Below, piece after piece: positions 35,369-43,375 of a stretch of 64,000 nt of DNA. Source of the DNA: an uncultured Eubacteriales bacterium (GTDB lineage Bacteria; Bacillota; Clostridia; Christensenellales; Aristaeellaceae); the NCBI GenBank assembly GCA_900542445.1, contig UQNN01000004.1, positions 117,954 to 181,953 of the forward strand. Direction: 5' to 3'. The stretch's first letter is position 1. Each line of letters opens with the position of its first letter. A program made the position numbers and the translations under genes. The notes under the pieces are model-generated. The model did not search any database, was not told the DNA's origin, and saw nothing but the letters and a program-made list of their open reading frames with translations.

Positions 35369-35877
35369 ATGAAAAATATTCTGGAACTGGATAAACAGAG
35401 ATATGGGGGGGGATGCCTCATTTCTTGCAATTTTATCGTAAGGCACAAATGAGCAGAAATCCTATTTTTCATAAGATTTATAAAAAATTATTTGAGATTC
35501 TTGCAAAGAAAAAGGGAATTGAGTTTTCTGTTGATACAAAGATTGGCTATGGCTTTTATGTTGGTCATCCATATGGAATAACAATTAATCCCAAAGCTGT
35601 AATTGGAAATAATGTAAATATTCATAAAGGCGTTACGATAGGTCAAGAAAATAGAGGGAAAAGAAAAGGAACACCACATATTGGTGATAAGGTTTGGATT
35701 GGAGTAAACTCGACAATTGTTGGAAATGTTGTGATAGGAGATGATGTGCTTATAGCACCGAATACATATATCAACCGTGATGTTCCAGACCATTCTGTAG
35801 TGTTTGGAAATCCCTGTATTATAAAGCACGTTGATAACGCAACGAAAGATTACGTAAATCATATAGCGCAAATTTGA
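35369..35877 (+). pseudogene. Serine-acetyltransferase-like O-acetyltransferase, frame broken at a G8 tract (phase-off candidate)
   Basis: Hexapeptide-repeat acetyltransferase, probably acting on sugar hydroxyls. Translation from ATG 35369 (MKNILELDKQRYGG) enters a run of eight G at 35405-35412 and stops at 35450. The family sequence resumes one frame over as MPHFLQFYRK and runs through GYGFYVGHPYGITINP, NIHKGVTIGQENRGKRKGTP and APNTYINRDVPDHSVVFGNP to 35877. Relatives begin with a LDKxRYGG-type N-terminus, so the split halves belong together. Nine or six G would join them. An internal start at 35413 lacks a proper ribosome-binding site. The gene is AT-rich and sits between genes of higher GC. 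Confidence 0.85.
35405..35412 (+). repeat. Poly-G tract (G8), out of frame
   Basis: Eight consecutive G in an otherwise AT-rich gene. Slippage by +1 would restore a full-length acetyltransferase. Confidence 0.9.
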
Positions 35878-35903
35878 AAGAAGAAAAATAGGAAAATAAA
35901 TCC

Positions 35904-37076
35904 ATGAAATGTGTTGAAGTTTATAAGGAATTATATCATCAGGAGCCGTTTGATGTGGCATTTTGCCCATACCGTATCAGTCCTCTGGGTGCGCATATCG
36001 ACCATCAGTATGGAAAAATCAATGGACTGGCAATCGATAAGGGCATTCACATGGCCTACCACCCGAAGCAGAACGGCGTGGTGGAGTTACAGTCATTGAA
36101 CTTCCCGAAACGTGCTCAATTTTTTGTTAGTGCGGTGCCGGAAGAAAAGCAGGGCGATTGGGCAGACCATTTGCGTGGCGCAGCAAAGATGCTGGGTGAA
36201 AAGTACCGCCTGAAAGTTGGTCTGTCTGGCATCATCGAGGGAAGTTTGCCGATTGGCGGCTTGTCCTCGTCTGCATCGGTCATTATTTGTTTCTTGTCCG
36301 CACTGTGCAAGGTCAACGGTATCCATCTGGAACCGATGGAGATGATTCTCACGGCAAAGGCGGCAGAGAATCAGTATGTTGGTGTTTCCTGTGGTAAGCT
36401 CGACCAGAGCTGCGAAGTGCTCTCTAAGAAAAATCATCTGCTTTACCTCGACACGAAAGATGATAGCTACGAACTGATCCCAACCAGCGAGAAAATGAAG
36501 CCTTATAAGGTTGCAATTTTCTTCTCTGGCTTGGAACGTTCACTTAAAAACTCCAAGTACAACCTGCGGCAGGACGAGTGCAAGGCTGCGGCTTATGCGT
36601 TGATGGGCTATGCGGGCATGGACTATGACACCTTTGCAAATACCCGGCTGCGCGATGTGCCGGTTGAGGTCTTTGAAGCCTATAAAGAGCGTTTGCCGGA
36701 GTTGTGGCGCAGACGTGCAGAACACTATTACAGCGAGTTCGCTCGTGCTGAAAAGGGCGCAGAACTGTGGCGTAAAGGTGATTTGGAGGGGTACGGTCAG
36801 CTTGTTTTTGAAAGCGGAAAATCTTCTATTTACAGCTACGAGTGCGGCTGTGATGAACTGAAAAGACTATATGAAATTATGACCGATACAGATGGTATCT
36901 ACGGTGGCCGCTTCTCTGGTGCAGGCTTCAAAGGTTGCTGCATGGCACTGATTGACCCGGATAAGGCAGAAGATATTGAAGCCAAAGTGGGTTCGGAGTA
37001 TCTGAAAGCATTCCCGGCATTGGAAGGCAAGTATAGTTTCCACCTGTGCGAAAGTGCCGATGGTGTGGAGTTATGA
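35904..37076 (+). CDS. Galactokinase-family sugar kinase, galacturonokinase-like
   Basis: GHMP kinase of 390 aa. The substrate loop CPYRISPLGAHIDHQYG replaces the usual galactokinase GRVNLIGEHTDY and matches the plant galacturonokinase pattern as I recall it, suggesting GalA + ATP to GalA-1-phosphate. The ATP motif PIGGLSSSASV near residue 112 and the late GGRFSGAGFKGCC near 335 are intact. It overlaps the VOC gene by four bases and is two genes before a nucleotidyltransferase that could make UDP-GalA. Galactose or another acid sugar remains possible. Confidence 0.75.
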   Translation: MKCVEVYKELYHQEPFDVAFCPYRISPLGAHIDHQYGKINGLAIDKGIHMAYHPKQNGVVELQSLNFPKRAQFFVSAVPEEKQGDWADHLRGAAKMLGEKYRLKVGLSGIIEGSLPIGGLSSSASVIICFLSALCKVNGIHLEPMEMILTAKAAENQYVGVSCGKLDQSCEVLSKKNHLLYLDTKDDSYELIPTSEKMKPYKVAIFFSGLERSLKNSKYNLRQDECKAAAYALMGYAGMDYDTFANTRLRDVPVEVFEAYKERLPELWRRRAEHYYSEFARAEKGAELWRKGDLEGYGQLVFESGKSSIYSYECGCDELKRLYEIMTDTDGIYGGRFSGAGFKGCCMALIDPDKAEDIEAKVGSEYLKAFPALEGKYSFHLCESADGVEL

Positions 37077-37456
37077 AACTGAATTCCGTACATCACATTG
37101 CGATTATAGTTTCCAACATAGAGAAAGCCAGAGAATTCTATATTAAAAAGCTCGGTTTTGAGGCGATTCGAGAGAATTATCGAAAAGAACGAGATGATTG
37201 GAAACTGGATCTTCGTGTGGATGAACATACAGAGCTTGAGATTTTTGCAGAGAAAAATCCCCCAAAGCGAGTGAATCGGCCGGAAGCCTGTGGTTTGCGG
37301 CATCTTGCTTTCCGAGTGGAAAGTGTAGAAGAAACTGTAAAAGAGCTGGACGAGATAGGAATCGAGTGTGAACCGATTCGAACAGATACCTATACGGGAG
37401 AAAAGATGACATTCTTCTTTGATCCGGATGGTTTGCCGCTGGAGATTCACGAGTGA
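37073..37456 (+). CDS. VOC family (glyoxalase-like) metalloprotein
   Basis: A 127-aa vicinal-oxygen-chelate protein of the YaeR/SMU-type group. HHIAIIVSNIEKAREFYIKK starts the first beta-alpha-beta-beta-beta unit, LELEI-like TELEIFAEKN gives the Glu ligand, and GLRHLAFRVESVEE starts the second unit. The second metal His and final Glu lie in FFFDPDGLPLEIHE. It is translationally coupled to the kinase (ATGA overlap). Its 3' end has a diverged partial copy at 52861-52940. A role in sugar-acid isomerisation is possible but unproven. Confidence 0.8.
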   Translation: MKLNSVHHIAIIVSNIEKAREFYIKKLGFEAIRENYRKERDDWKLDLRVDEHTELEIFAEKNPPKRVNRPEACGLRHLAFRVESVEETVKELDEIGIECEPIRTDTYTGEKMTFFFDPDGLPLEIHE

Positions 37457-37473
37457 AATAGAGGAGTACATAG

Positions 37474-38214
37474 ATGAAATGCTTGATTTTAGCAGCTGGT
37501 TACGCCACGCGGCTCTACCCGTTGACTGAGAATTTTCCAAAGCCACTTCTGAAAATTGGCGAGAAATCCATCCTTGACTGGTTGGTAGATGATTTGGTGG
37601 ATACCACCGACATTGATGAATTTGTGGTGATTTCCAACCACAAGTTCGCACAGCATTTTGAAAATTGGAAGAACGAGAAGGTAAGAGTTCGGCCTTATGA
37701 GATTACTGTGATCGATGATGGCACCAGTACCAATGAAACTCGTCTGGGAGCAGTCAAAGATATTCAGTTGGCAGTCGAAAAGCTGAACTTGACGGATGAG
37801 CTGCTGGTTATGGCTGGCGACAATGTGCTGAATTTCAGTCTTTCCAAGTTTGTGGAGTTCGCAAAGGAAAAGAATACCTCCTGTGTGATGTGCCATGAGG
37901 AAAATGAACTGAAAAAGCAGCAGAAAACGGCAATCATCACATTGGATGGCAATGACCTGATTACCAGCTATGAGGAAAAGCCGAAAGAGCCGAAAGGCAA
38001 TCTGGCTGTACCGCCGTTCTACTGCTATCGAGCCTGCGATGTAAAGCGGATTCAGGAAGCACTGGACAATGGCTGTGGCTATGACGCACCAGGGAGTTTT
38101 GCCGCTTGGTTGAGCAAGCAGACACCGATGCATGCCTTCATCATGCCGGGGAAGCGATATGACATTGGCGATATTAACAGTTATGAATATGTAAAAAAGG
38201 TGTTCTCGAAATGA
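37474..38214 (+). CDS. Sugar-1-phosphate nucleotidyltransferase
   Basis: NTP-transferase fold of the RmlA-like kind: LILAAGYATRLYPLTENFPK holds the GxGTRL-type signature (here GYATRL) and the catalytic Lys. VMAGDNVLNFS near residue 107 gives the metal-binding Asp. The product is probably a UDP- or dTDP-sugar; position right after the kinase suggests it activates the same sugar-1-phosphate. Length 246 aa is typical for short single-domain enzymes without a hexapeptide tail. ATG follows GAGGAG. Confidence 0.82.
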   Translation: MKCLILAAGYATRLYPLTENFPKPLLKIGEKSILDWLVDDLVDTTDIDEFVVISNHKFAQHFENWKNEKVRVRPYEITVIDDGTSTNETRLGAVKDIQLAVEKLNLTDELLVMAGDNVLNFSLSKFVEFAKEKNTSCVMCHEENELKKQQKTAIITLDGNDLITSYEEKPKEPKGNLAVPPFYCYRACDVKRIQEALDNGCGYDAPGSFAAWLSKQTPMHAFIMPGKRYDIGDINSYEYVKKVFSK

Positions 38215-38288
38215 GAGCTGTGCAGGATAATAAAGTGTATAAATAAAAGAATTAGAGGGATAGAGAAGGGCTAAAAGGAGTCAAAAAA

Positions 38289-38837
38289 ATGATAGAGTTA
38301 ATTCAAAAAGTTTATTTAAAAATACTAATGTATATTGACCCAATAAAGGCTGCTAGGAAAAAAGGTGTAAAAATCAGGGGGGGGGCACGGATATTAGGGA
38401 CTGTCTCTTTTGGCACCGAACCATGGCTTATTACTATTGATGAGGGAGTGCTGATAACTAAAGGTGTGACATTTATGACACATGATGGAAGTGTATCTAC
38501 AATAAGAAAACTGAGTCCGAAATATTCGAGAGTGCAAAAGTTTGGTTTTATTCATATAAAGAAAAATGCGTTTGTAGGAAATGATGCCTATATATTACCT
38601 AATGTCACTGTTGGAGAAAATGCGATTGTTGGCGCAAGAAGTGTTGTAACAAAAGATGTTCCTGATAACGCGGTTGTTGCAGGTGTTCCAGCAAAGGTTA
38701 TATGTACAGTAGAAGAGTTGGCAGAAAAGTATTTGGCAAACACACCGAAATATGATGACTGGCATTCAATGCAAGAAAAAATGAAAACAACAGAGATGAT
38801 TGCAGTGTATGTGCGAGAAAACAAGCAAAATAATTAA
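38289..38837 (+). CDS. Hexapeptide-repeat acyltransferase, in frame through a G9 tract (phase-on candidate)
   Basis: A 182-aa left-handed beta-helix acetyltransferase of the NodL/Maa/WbbJ type. Its C-terminal half has VGNDAYILPNVTVGENAIVG and VVTKDVPDNAVVAGVPAKVI, the CoA-binding ladder. TFMTHDGSV holds the likely catalytic His. Codons 30-33 are read through nine G (38377-38385), encoding R-G-G. Loss or gain of one G would cause a stop within about 20 codons. Like the other acetyltransferase it is much more AT-rich than the genes either side, suggesting separate acquisition. Confidence 0.85.
   Translation: MIELIQKVYLKILMYIDPIKAARKKGVKIRGGARILGTVSFGTEPWLITIDEGVLITKGVTFMTHDGSVSTIRKLSPKYSRVQKFGFIHIKKNAFVGNDAYILPNVTVGENAIVGARSVVTKDVPDNAVVAGVPAKVICTVEELAEKYLANTPKYDDWHSMQEKMKTTEMIAVYVRENKQNN
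38377..38385 (+). repeat. Poly-G tract (G9), in frame
   Basis: Nine consecutive G near the start of an AT-rich acetyltransferase gene; single-base slippage would switch the gene off. Confidence 0.9.
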
Positions 38838-38896
38838 TATAAATACCACAGAATTTGATTTTGTAATCAGTAGCATAGGAAAAGGAGATAAATATC

Positions 38897-40147
38897 ATGA
38901 GAGAGTTTAAAGATTTAAAGATTGCGGTGGCTGGTACTGGTTATGTTGGTCTTTCCATTGCTACGCTGTTATCTCAGCACCATAAGGTGACTGCTGTGGA
39001 TATCATCCCAGAGAAAGTTGAACTTATCAATAATAAGAAGTCTCCGATTCAGGATGAGTATATCGAGAAATATCTGGCAGAAAAAGAACTGAATCTGACC
39101 GCAACTCTGGATGCCAAGGAAGCATATAGTGATGTTGATTTTGTAGTGATAGCAGCTCCTACAAATTACGATAGCAAGAAGAATTTCTTTGATACCTCTG
39201 CAGTAGAAGCTGTCATTAAACTGGTCATCGAATATAATCCGGAAGCTATCATGGTTATCAAGAGCACCATCCCGGTTGGTTATACAGCAAGTGTTCGTGA
39301 GAAGTTCCACTGCGATAATATCATCTTCAGCCCGGAGTTCTTGCGTGAGAGCAAGGCTCTGTATGATAACCTTTATCCTTCTCGCATTATTGTTGGCACC
39401 GATGTGGACAATGCTCGTTTGGTAAAAGCAGCACACACCTTCGCAGAACTCTTGCAGGAAGGTGCCGTCAAGGAAAATATTGACACGCTGTTCATGGGCT
39501 TCACTGAGGCTGAGGCGGTCAAACTGTTTGCCAACACCTATCTGGCACTGCGTGTTAGCTACTTCAACGAGCTGGATACCTATGCCGAGATGAAGGAACT
39601 GAACACCCAGCAGATCATCAACGGTGTTTGCCTGGATCCGCGCATCGGTACCCACTACAATAACCCGTCCTTCGGCTATGGTGGATATTGCCTGCCTAAA
39701 GATACCAAGCAGCTGCTCGCAAATTATGCCGATGTACCGGAAAATTTGATTGAAGCTATTGTTGAGAGTAACAGAACTCGTAAAGACTTCATCGCCGACC
39801 GTGTTCTGGAGATTGCTGGTGCTTATGAAGCGAATGACAGTTGGGACGAAAGCAAGGAGAAAGAAGTTGTTGTCGGCGTATACCGCCTGACTATGAAGAG
39901 CAACAGCGATAACTTCCGGCAGAGTTCCATTCAGGGCGTTATGAAGCGGATTAAGGCAAAGGGCGCAACGGTTATCATATATGAGCCGACTTTGAAAGAT
40001 GGCGAAAAGTTCTTTGGTAGTGTTGTGGTCAATGATTTGGATGAGTTCAAGATGCGTAGCCAGGCCATTATCGCAAACAGATATGATAGGTGTCTTGATG
40101 ATGTGAAGGAGAAGGTTTACACGAGAGATATTTTCCAGAGAGATTAA
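38897..40147 (+). CDS. ugd: UDP-glucose 6-dehydrogenase
   Basis: Oxidises UDP-glucose to UDP-glucuronate with two NAD+. [15 protein letters not shown] is the NAD-binding start, [17 protein letters not shown] precedes the hinge, the central helix has [20 protein letters not shown], and the catalytic Cys is in [17 protein letters not shown] near residue 259. The 416-aa length suits the Gram-positive capsule type. Its product feeds the epimerase at 34287. GC content is intermediate, like the epimerase and kinase. ATG follows AAAGGAGA. Confidence 0.93.
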   Translation: MREFKDLKIAVAGTGYVGLSIATLLSQHHKVTAVDIIPEKVELINNKKSPIQDEYIEKYLAEKELNLTATLDAKEAYSDVDFVVIAAPTNYDSKKNFFDTSAVEAVIKLVIEYNPEAIMVIKSTIPVGYTASVREKFHCDNIIFSPEFLRESKALYDNLYPSRIIVGTDVDNARLVKAAHTFAELLQEGAVKENIDTLFMGFTEAEAVKLFANTYLALRVSYFNELDTYAEMKELNTQQIINGVCLDPRIGTHYNNPSFGYGGYCLPKDTKQLLANYADVPENLIEAIVESNRTRKDFIADRVLEIAGAYEANDSWDESKEKEVVVGVYRLTMKSNSDNFRQSSIQGVMKRIKAKGATVIIYEPTLKDGEKFFGSVVVNDLDEFKMRSQAIIANRYDRCLDDVKEKVYTRDIFQRD

Positions 40148-40168
40148 TTGTTAGTTGAGGGTGGAGTA

Positions 40169-41341
40169 ATGAAAATTGCAATAATTGGACATAAACGTAT
40201 ACCGTCAAACGAAGGTGGAATAGAGAAGGGCGTAGAGCAACATGCGGTTCGGATGGTGCAAAGAGGAAATGATGTCACAGTATATAACCGTGGCGGTCAC
40301 AATGTTTTTGGAAAAGAGTTTGATGGAAAGAAACTGAGAGAATATAAAGGCATTAAAATAGTAACGGTTCCAACAGTAAAGGGAGCAGCTTGTGTTCCGA
40401 TTTATTCTTTTCTTGCAACTATCCATGCAGCATTTAGTCGGTATGATTGTGTGAGTTTCCGTGCATCAGGATCATGTGCTATGATTCCACTTGCTAAACT
40501 TTTGGGGTTACGAGTAGTAGCATCGTTACATGGTATAGATAGCCAAAGAGATAAGTGGGGCGGCTTTGCATCAAAATATCTTGAGTTTGGAGAAAGAATG
40601 GCGGCTACAAAGGCAGATGTATGTCTGGTTCTCTCTAAAAATATGAAACAATATATTGATACAAAATATGGAGTAAATTCAGTTTTATTTGCTAATGGCA
40701 TTGATAAACCGGAAAATCATGATGTGGATATTATCAAAGATAAGTATGGTTTAGAAAAAGATAGCTACATCCTTTCGCTGGGAAGAATTGTTCCAGAAAA
40801 AGGATTGCAATATTTGATTGAAGCGTTCAAAAATTGTAAAACTGATAAAAAGCTTGTGATTGCTGGTGGTTCAGAATCAAACAAAGACTATTATAATCAA
40901 CTGTTAGAATTAGCTGACGGTGATAAACGAATCGTTTTTACAGGCTATGTGTATGGACAAGAGATCCAAGAACTTTATAGCAATTCCTATATTTTTGCAT
41001 TGCCAAGCAACTTGGAAGGAATGGCAAATGCGTTGCTGGAAGCAATGAGTTATGGAAACTGTTGTTTGATTAGTGATATTCCAGAAAATACTGAAGTGGT
41101 TCATGAGAAAGCGATGTGGTTTGAAAAAGAAAATGCAATGGATTTGCAGAAAAAACTACAGATGCTCTTAAATGATTCTGAACTTGTGAAAAAATATAAG
41201 ACAGAAGCTGCACCTTATATTTTAGAAAGATATAGTTGGGATATTGTTGTTGATCAGATGTTACGTGTTTATGCAGGTGATGTTGTAGATTACGATACTG
41301 TACTGAGAGAACGAGAATGTAGTAGTGAGGAAAAAGCATGA
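40169..41341 (+). CDS. Glycosyltransferase family 4
   Basis: GT-B glycosyltransferase. The N-terminal domain starts IAIIGHKRIPSNEGGIEKGV, the pattern of Cps2F/rhamnosyltransferase-like enzymes with a DUF1972-type acceptor domain. The donor domain shows SLGRIVPEKGLQYLIEAF, the R-x-x-x-E-K motif, and ALPSNLEGMANALLEAM, the E-x7-E motif. ATG 40169 is preferred to an upstream TTG. It is AT-rich and overlaps the next gene by four bases. The sugar it transfers cannot be told. Confidence 0.85.
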   Translation: MKIAIIGHKRIPSNEGGIEKGVEQHAVRMVQRGNDVTVYNRGGHNVFGKEFDGKKLREYKGIKIVTVPTVKGAACVPIYSFLATIHAAFSRYDCVSFRASGSCAMIPLAKLLGLRVVASLHGIDSQRDKWGGFASKYLEFGERMAATKADVCLVLSKNMKQYIDTKYGVNSVLFANGIDKPENHDVDIIKDKYGLEKDSYILSLGRIVPEKGLQYLIEAFKNCKTDKKLVIAGGSESNKDYYNQLLELADGDKRIVFTGYVYGQEIQELYSNSYIFALPSNLEGMANALLEAMSYGNCCLISDIPENTEVVHEKAMWFEKENAMDLQKKLQMLLNDSELVKKYKTEAAPYILERYSWDIVVDQMLRVYAGDVVDYDTVLRERECSSEEKA

Positions 41342-42429
41342 AAGTGGATTTCTACATAAGTAGCCTTTCTAGCGGAGGTGCGGAACATGTGCTGACAAAT
41401 TTGGCAGCAAATTTTGCAGAACATGGCATGGATGTTAGCATAACGTCTTATGAAAAGCGTCCTCAGTTTTATAATGTTGCTTCAAATGTAAAACTTAATA
41501 AGTATAATTTTACGAATAAGAGTAAGATGATAGAATGGCTCTGCGATTATCATGCTACTAAGAAATATCTTCAAACAAGAAAATCTTCTGTTGCAATTTC
41601 ATTTTTGAGCAGATGCAATTTTATGTTGATTCTGGCAGGGATTTTTTCAAAAACCAAGATTATAGTCTGCGATAGAAACAATTTGCTACGGAAATATCCT
41701 AAATATGTTTTTAATATAACATGTTTTTTGTATCGATTTGCTGATGTTGTTTGCGTGCAGACAAATGAAATGAAGTCCTTCTATCCACAGTATTTACAAA
41801 AGAAAATTGTGGTTCTGGAAAATCCGTTGGATTTTGATGAGATGGCAGCGCAGTGTAGGGGTCAGAATATAGAAAAAGAAAATACAGTCATTTCGGTTGG
41901 ACGGCTAGAAAAACAGAAAGATTTTGTGACATTGATTAAGGCTTATAAAAAAGTAGCAGCGCTATATCCTGATTGGAAACTAAAGATTTATGGACAGGGT
42001 AATCGAAAAGATGAATTGCAAGGTTTAATTGAAAGAGAAAATTTGACTACAAACATTAGATTGTGCGGTGTAACACATACTCCTTTTCTTGAAATGAAAA
42101 AAGCAAAAATCTTTGTACTGTCATCTTTTTATGAGGGATTTCCTAATGTGCTTTGCGAAGCTATGCACGCAGGCTTACCTTGCGTTTCAACAAAATGCGA
42201 ATGTGGTCCATCTGAGCTGATTAATGACGGGAAAAACGGCTTTCTAGTGCAAATCGGAAATATTAATCAAATGGCTGAGAAAATCATAGCACTAATAGAA
42301 AATGAAAAATTGCGGAGTTCAATGGGAGAAGAAGCTGAAAGGTCAACGGTACGCTTAAGTAGGGAAGTTATTTGTCAAAAATGGAGAGAGCTTACTTATC
42401 GAGTGAGCGGAGAGGATAATTATGAGTAA
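41338..42429 (+). CDS. Glycosyltransferase family 4
   Basis: Begins YISSLSSGGAEHVLTNLAAN, the classic GGAE acceptor-domain motif. VGRLEKQKDFVTLIKAY and SSFYEGFPNVLCEAMHAGLP hold the donor-binding Lys and the E-x7-E pair. Length 363 aa. Start and stop overlap the neighbours by four and eight bases, so the three genes are translationally coupled. The specificity is unknown; a hexosamine donor is possible because wecB is in the operon. Confidence 0.87.
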   Translation: MKVDFYISSLSSGGAEHVLTNLAANFAEHGMDVSITSYEKRPQFYNVASNVKLNKYNFTNKSKMIEWLCDYHATKKYLQTRKSSVAISFLSRCNFMLILAGIFSKTKIIVCDRNNLLRKYPKYVFNITCFLYRFADVVCVQTNEMKSFYPQYLQKKIVVLENPLDFDEMAAQCRGQNIEKENTVISVGRLEKQKDFVTLIKAYKKVAALYPDWKLKIYGQGNRKDELQGLIERENLTTNIRLCGVTHTPFLEMKKAKIFVLSSFYEGFPNVLCEAMHAGLPCVSTKCECGPSELINDGKNGFLVQIGNINQMAEKIIALIENEKLRSSMGEEAERSTVRLSREVICQKWRELTYRVSGEDNYE

Positions 42430-43345
42430 TATTGTGAAAAAAGCAATTGGTGTGCTTAAAAGTCCTAAAAAAAGAACGATTATTTTGGCACAGCGCGGCT
42501 TTTTCAAGAATATGAGCGATGAAGATTTCTTGAAGATGCAGTTTAAGAATGTCTTTGGATATCCATTGGATTTGGATAATCCTAAAACATATAGCGAGAA
42601 GCTTCAATGGTTGAAATTGTATGATCGTAAACCAGAATACACTATGATGGTAGACAAGTATGAAGTAAAGAAATATGTGGCTTCCAAAATTGGAGAAGAG
42701 CATATCATTAAAACCTTGGGAGTATGGGATCATTTTGATGATATTGACTTTGCTCAGTTGCCTAATCGGTTTGTATTAAAATGTACACACGACTCAGGTG
42801 GATTGGTTATTTGTACGGATAAATCAAAACTTGATTTGGCTGCTGCAAAAAAGAAAATAGAAAAAAGCCTAAAAAATGACTACTATATGCAGAATAGAGA
42901 GTGGCCGTATAAAAATGTAAAGCGTAGAATTATCGCAGAAGAATACATGGTCGATGAATCAGGCTATGAGTTAAAGGATTATAAGATTTTTGCTTTTGAC
43001 GGTGAAGCAAAGGCGATGTTTATTGCATCGGATCGCACAAATCCGAACGAAGAGACAAAGTTTGATTTCTTTGATATGGATTTTAACCATCTGCCTTTTA
43101 CAAATGGTCATCCGAACTCCAAAGAGTGGGATAAGATCAAACGTCCTAAGGGACTGGATGAAATGAAGAAATATGCGGAGATCTTGTCGAAGGGACTGCC
43201 GGAAGCGCGGATCGACTTTTACGACATCAATGGAAAAGTGTATTTCGGAGAGATTACCTTTTTCCATTGGAGCGGATTCGAACGCTTTGAACCGGCAGAA
43301 TGGGATAAAAAATTTGGCTCTTGGATTACTTTGCCAACGAAATAA
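42422..43345 (+). CDS. TupA-like ATP-grasp family protein
   Basis: The 307-aa protein matches the ATPgrasp_TupA pattern: NPKTYSEKLQWLKLYDRKPE near residue 53, DKYEVKKYVASKIGEEH, FVLKCTHDSGG in the ATP lid, RRIIAEEYMVDESGYELKDYKIFAFDGE, abbreviated here to its two ends, and the metal site around RIDFYDINGKVYFGEITF. TupA in Bacillus helps build teichuronopeptide; in polysaccharide loci such proteins probably form an amide or ester between a carboxyl sugar and an amine. The presence of GlcA/GalA precursors fits. The exact reaction is unknown. Confidence 0.85.
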   Translation: MSNIVKKAIGVLKSPKKRTIILAQRGFFKNMSDEDFLKMQFKNVFGYPLDLDNPKTYSEKLQWLKLYDRKPEYTMMVDKYEVKKYVASKIGEEHIIKTLGVWDHFDDIDFAQLPNRFVLKCTHDSGGLVICTDKSKLDLAAAKKKIEKSLKNDYYMQNREWPYKNVKRRIIAEEYMVDESGYELKDYKIFAFDGEAKAMFIASDRTNPNEETKFDFFDMDFNHLPFTNGHPNSKEWDKIKRPKGLDEMKKYAEILSKGLPEARIDFYDINGKVYFGEITFFHWSGFERFEPAEWDKKFGSWITLPTK

Positions 43346-43375
43346 AAGAAGAATGAGGAGGCAAGAGCAGGAGTA

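Noticed and set aside
35413..35877. Acetyltransferase starting at the internal ATG after the G tract as a normal gene
   Set aside because: The only upstream SD-like bases are the G tract itself, touching the ATG, and the family N-terminus is encoded in the other frame.
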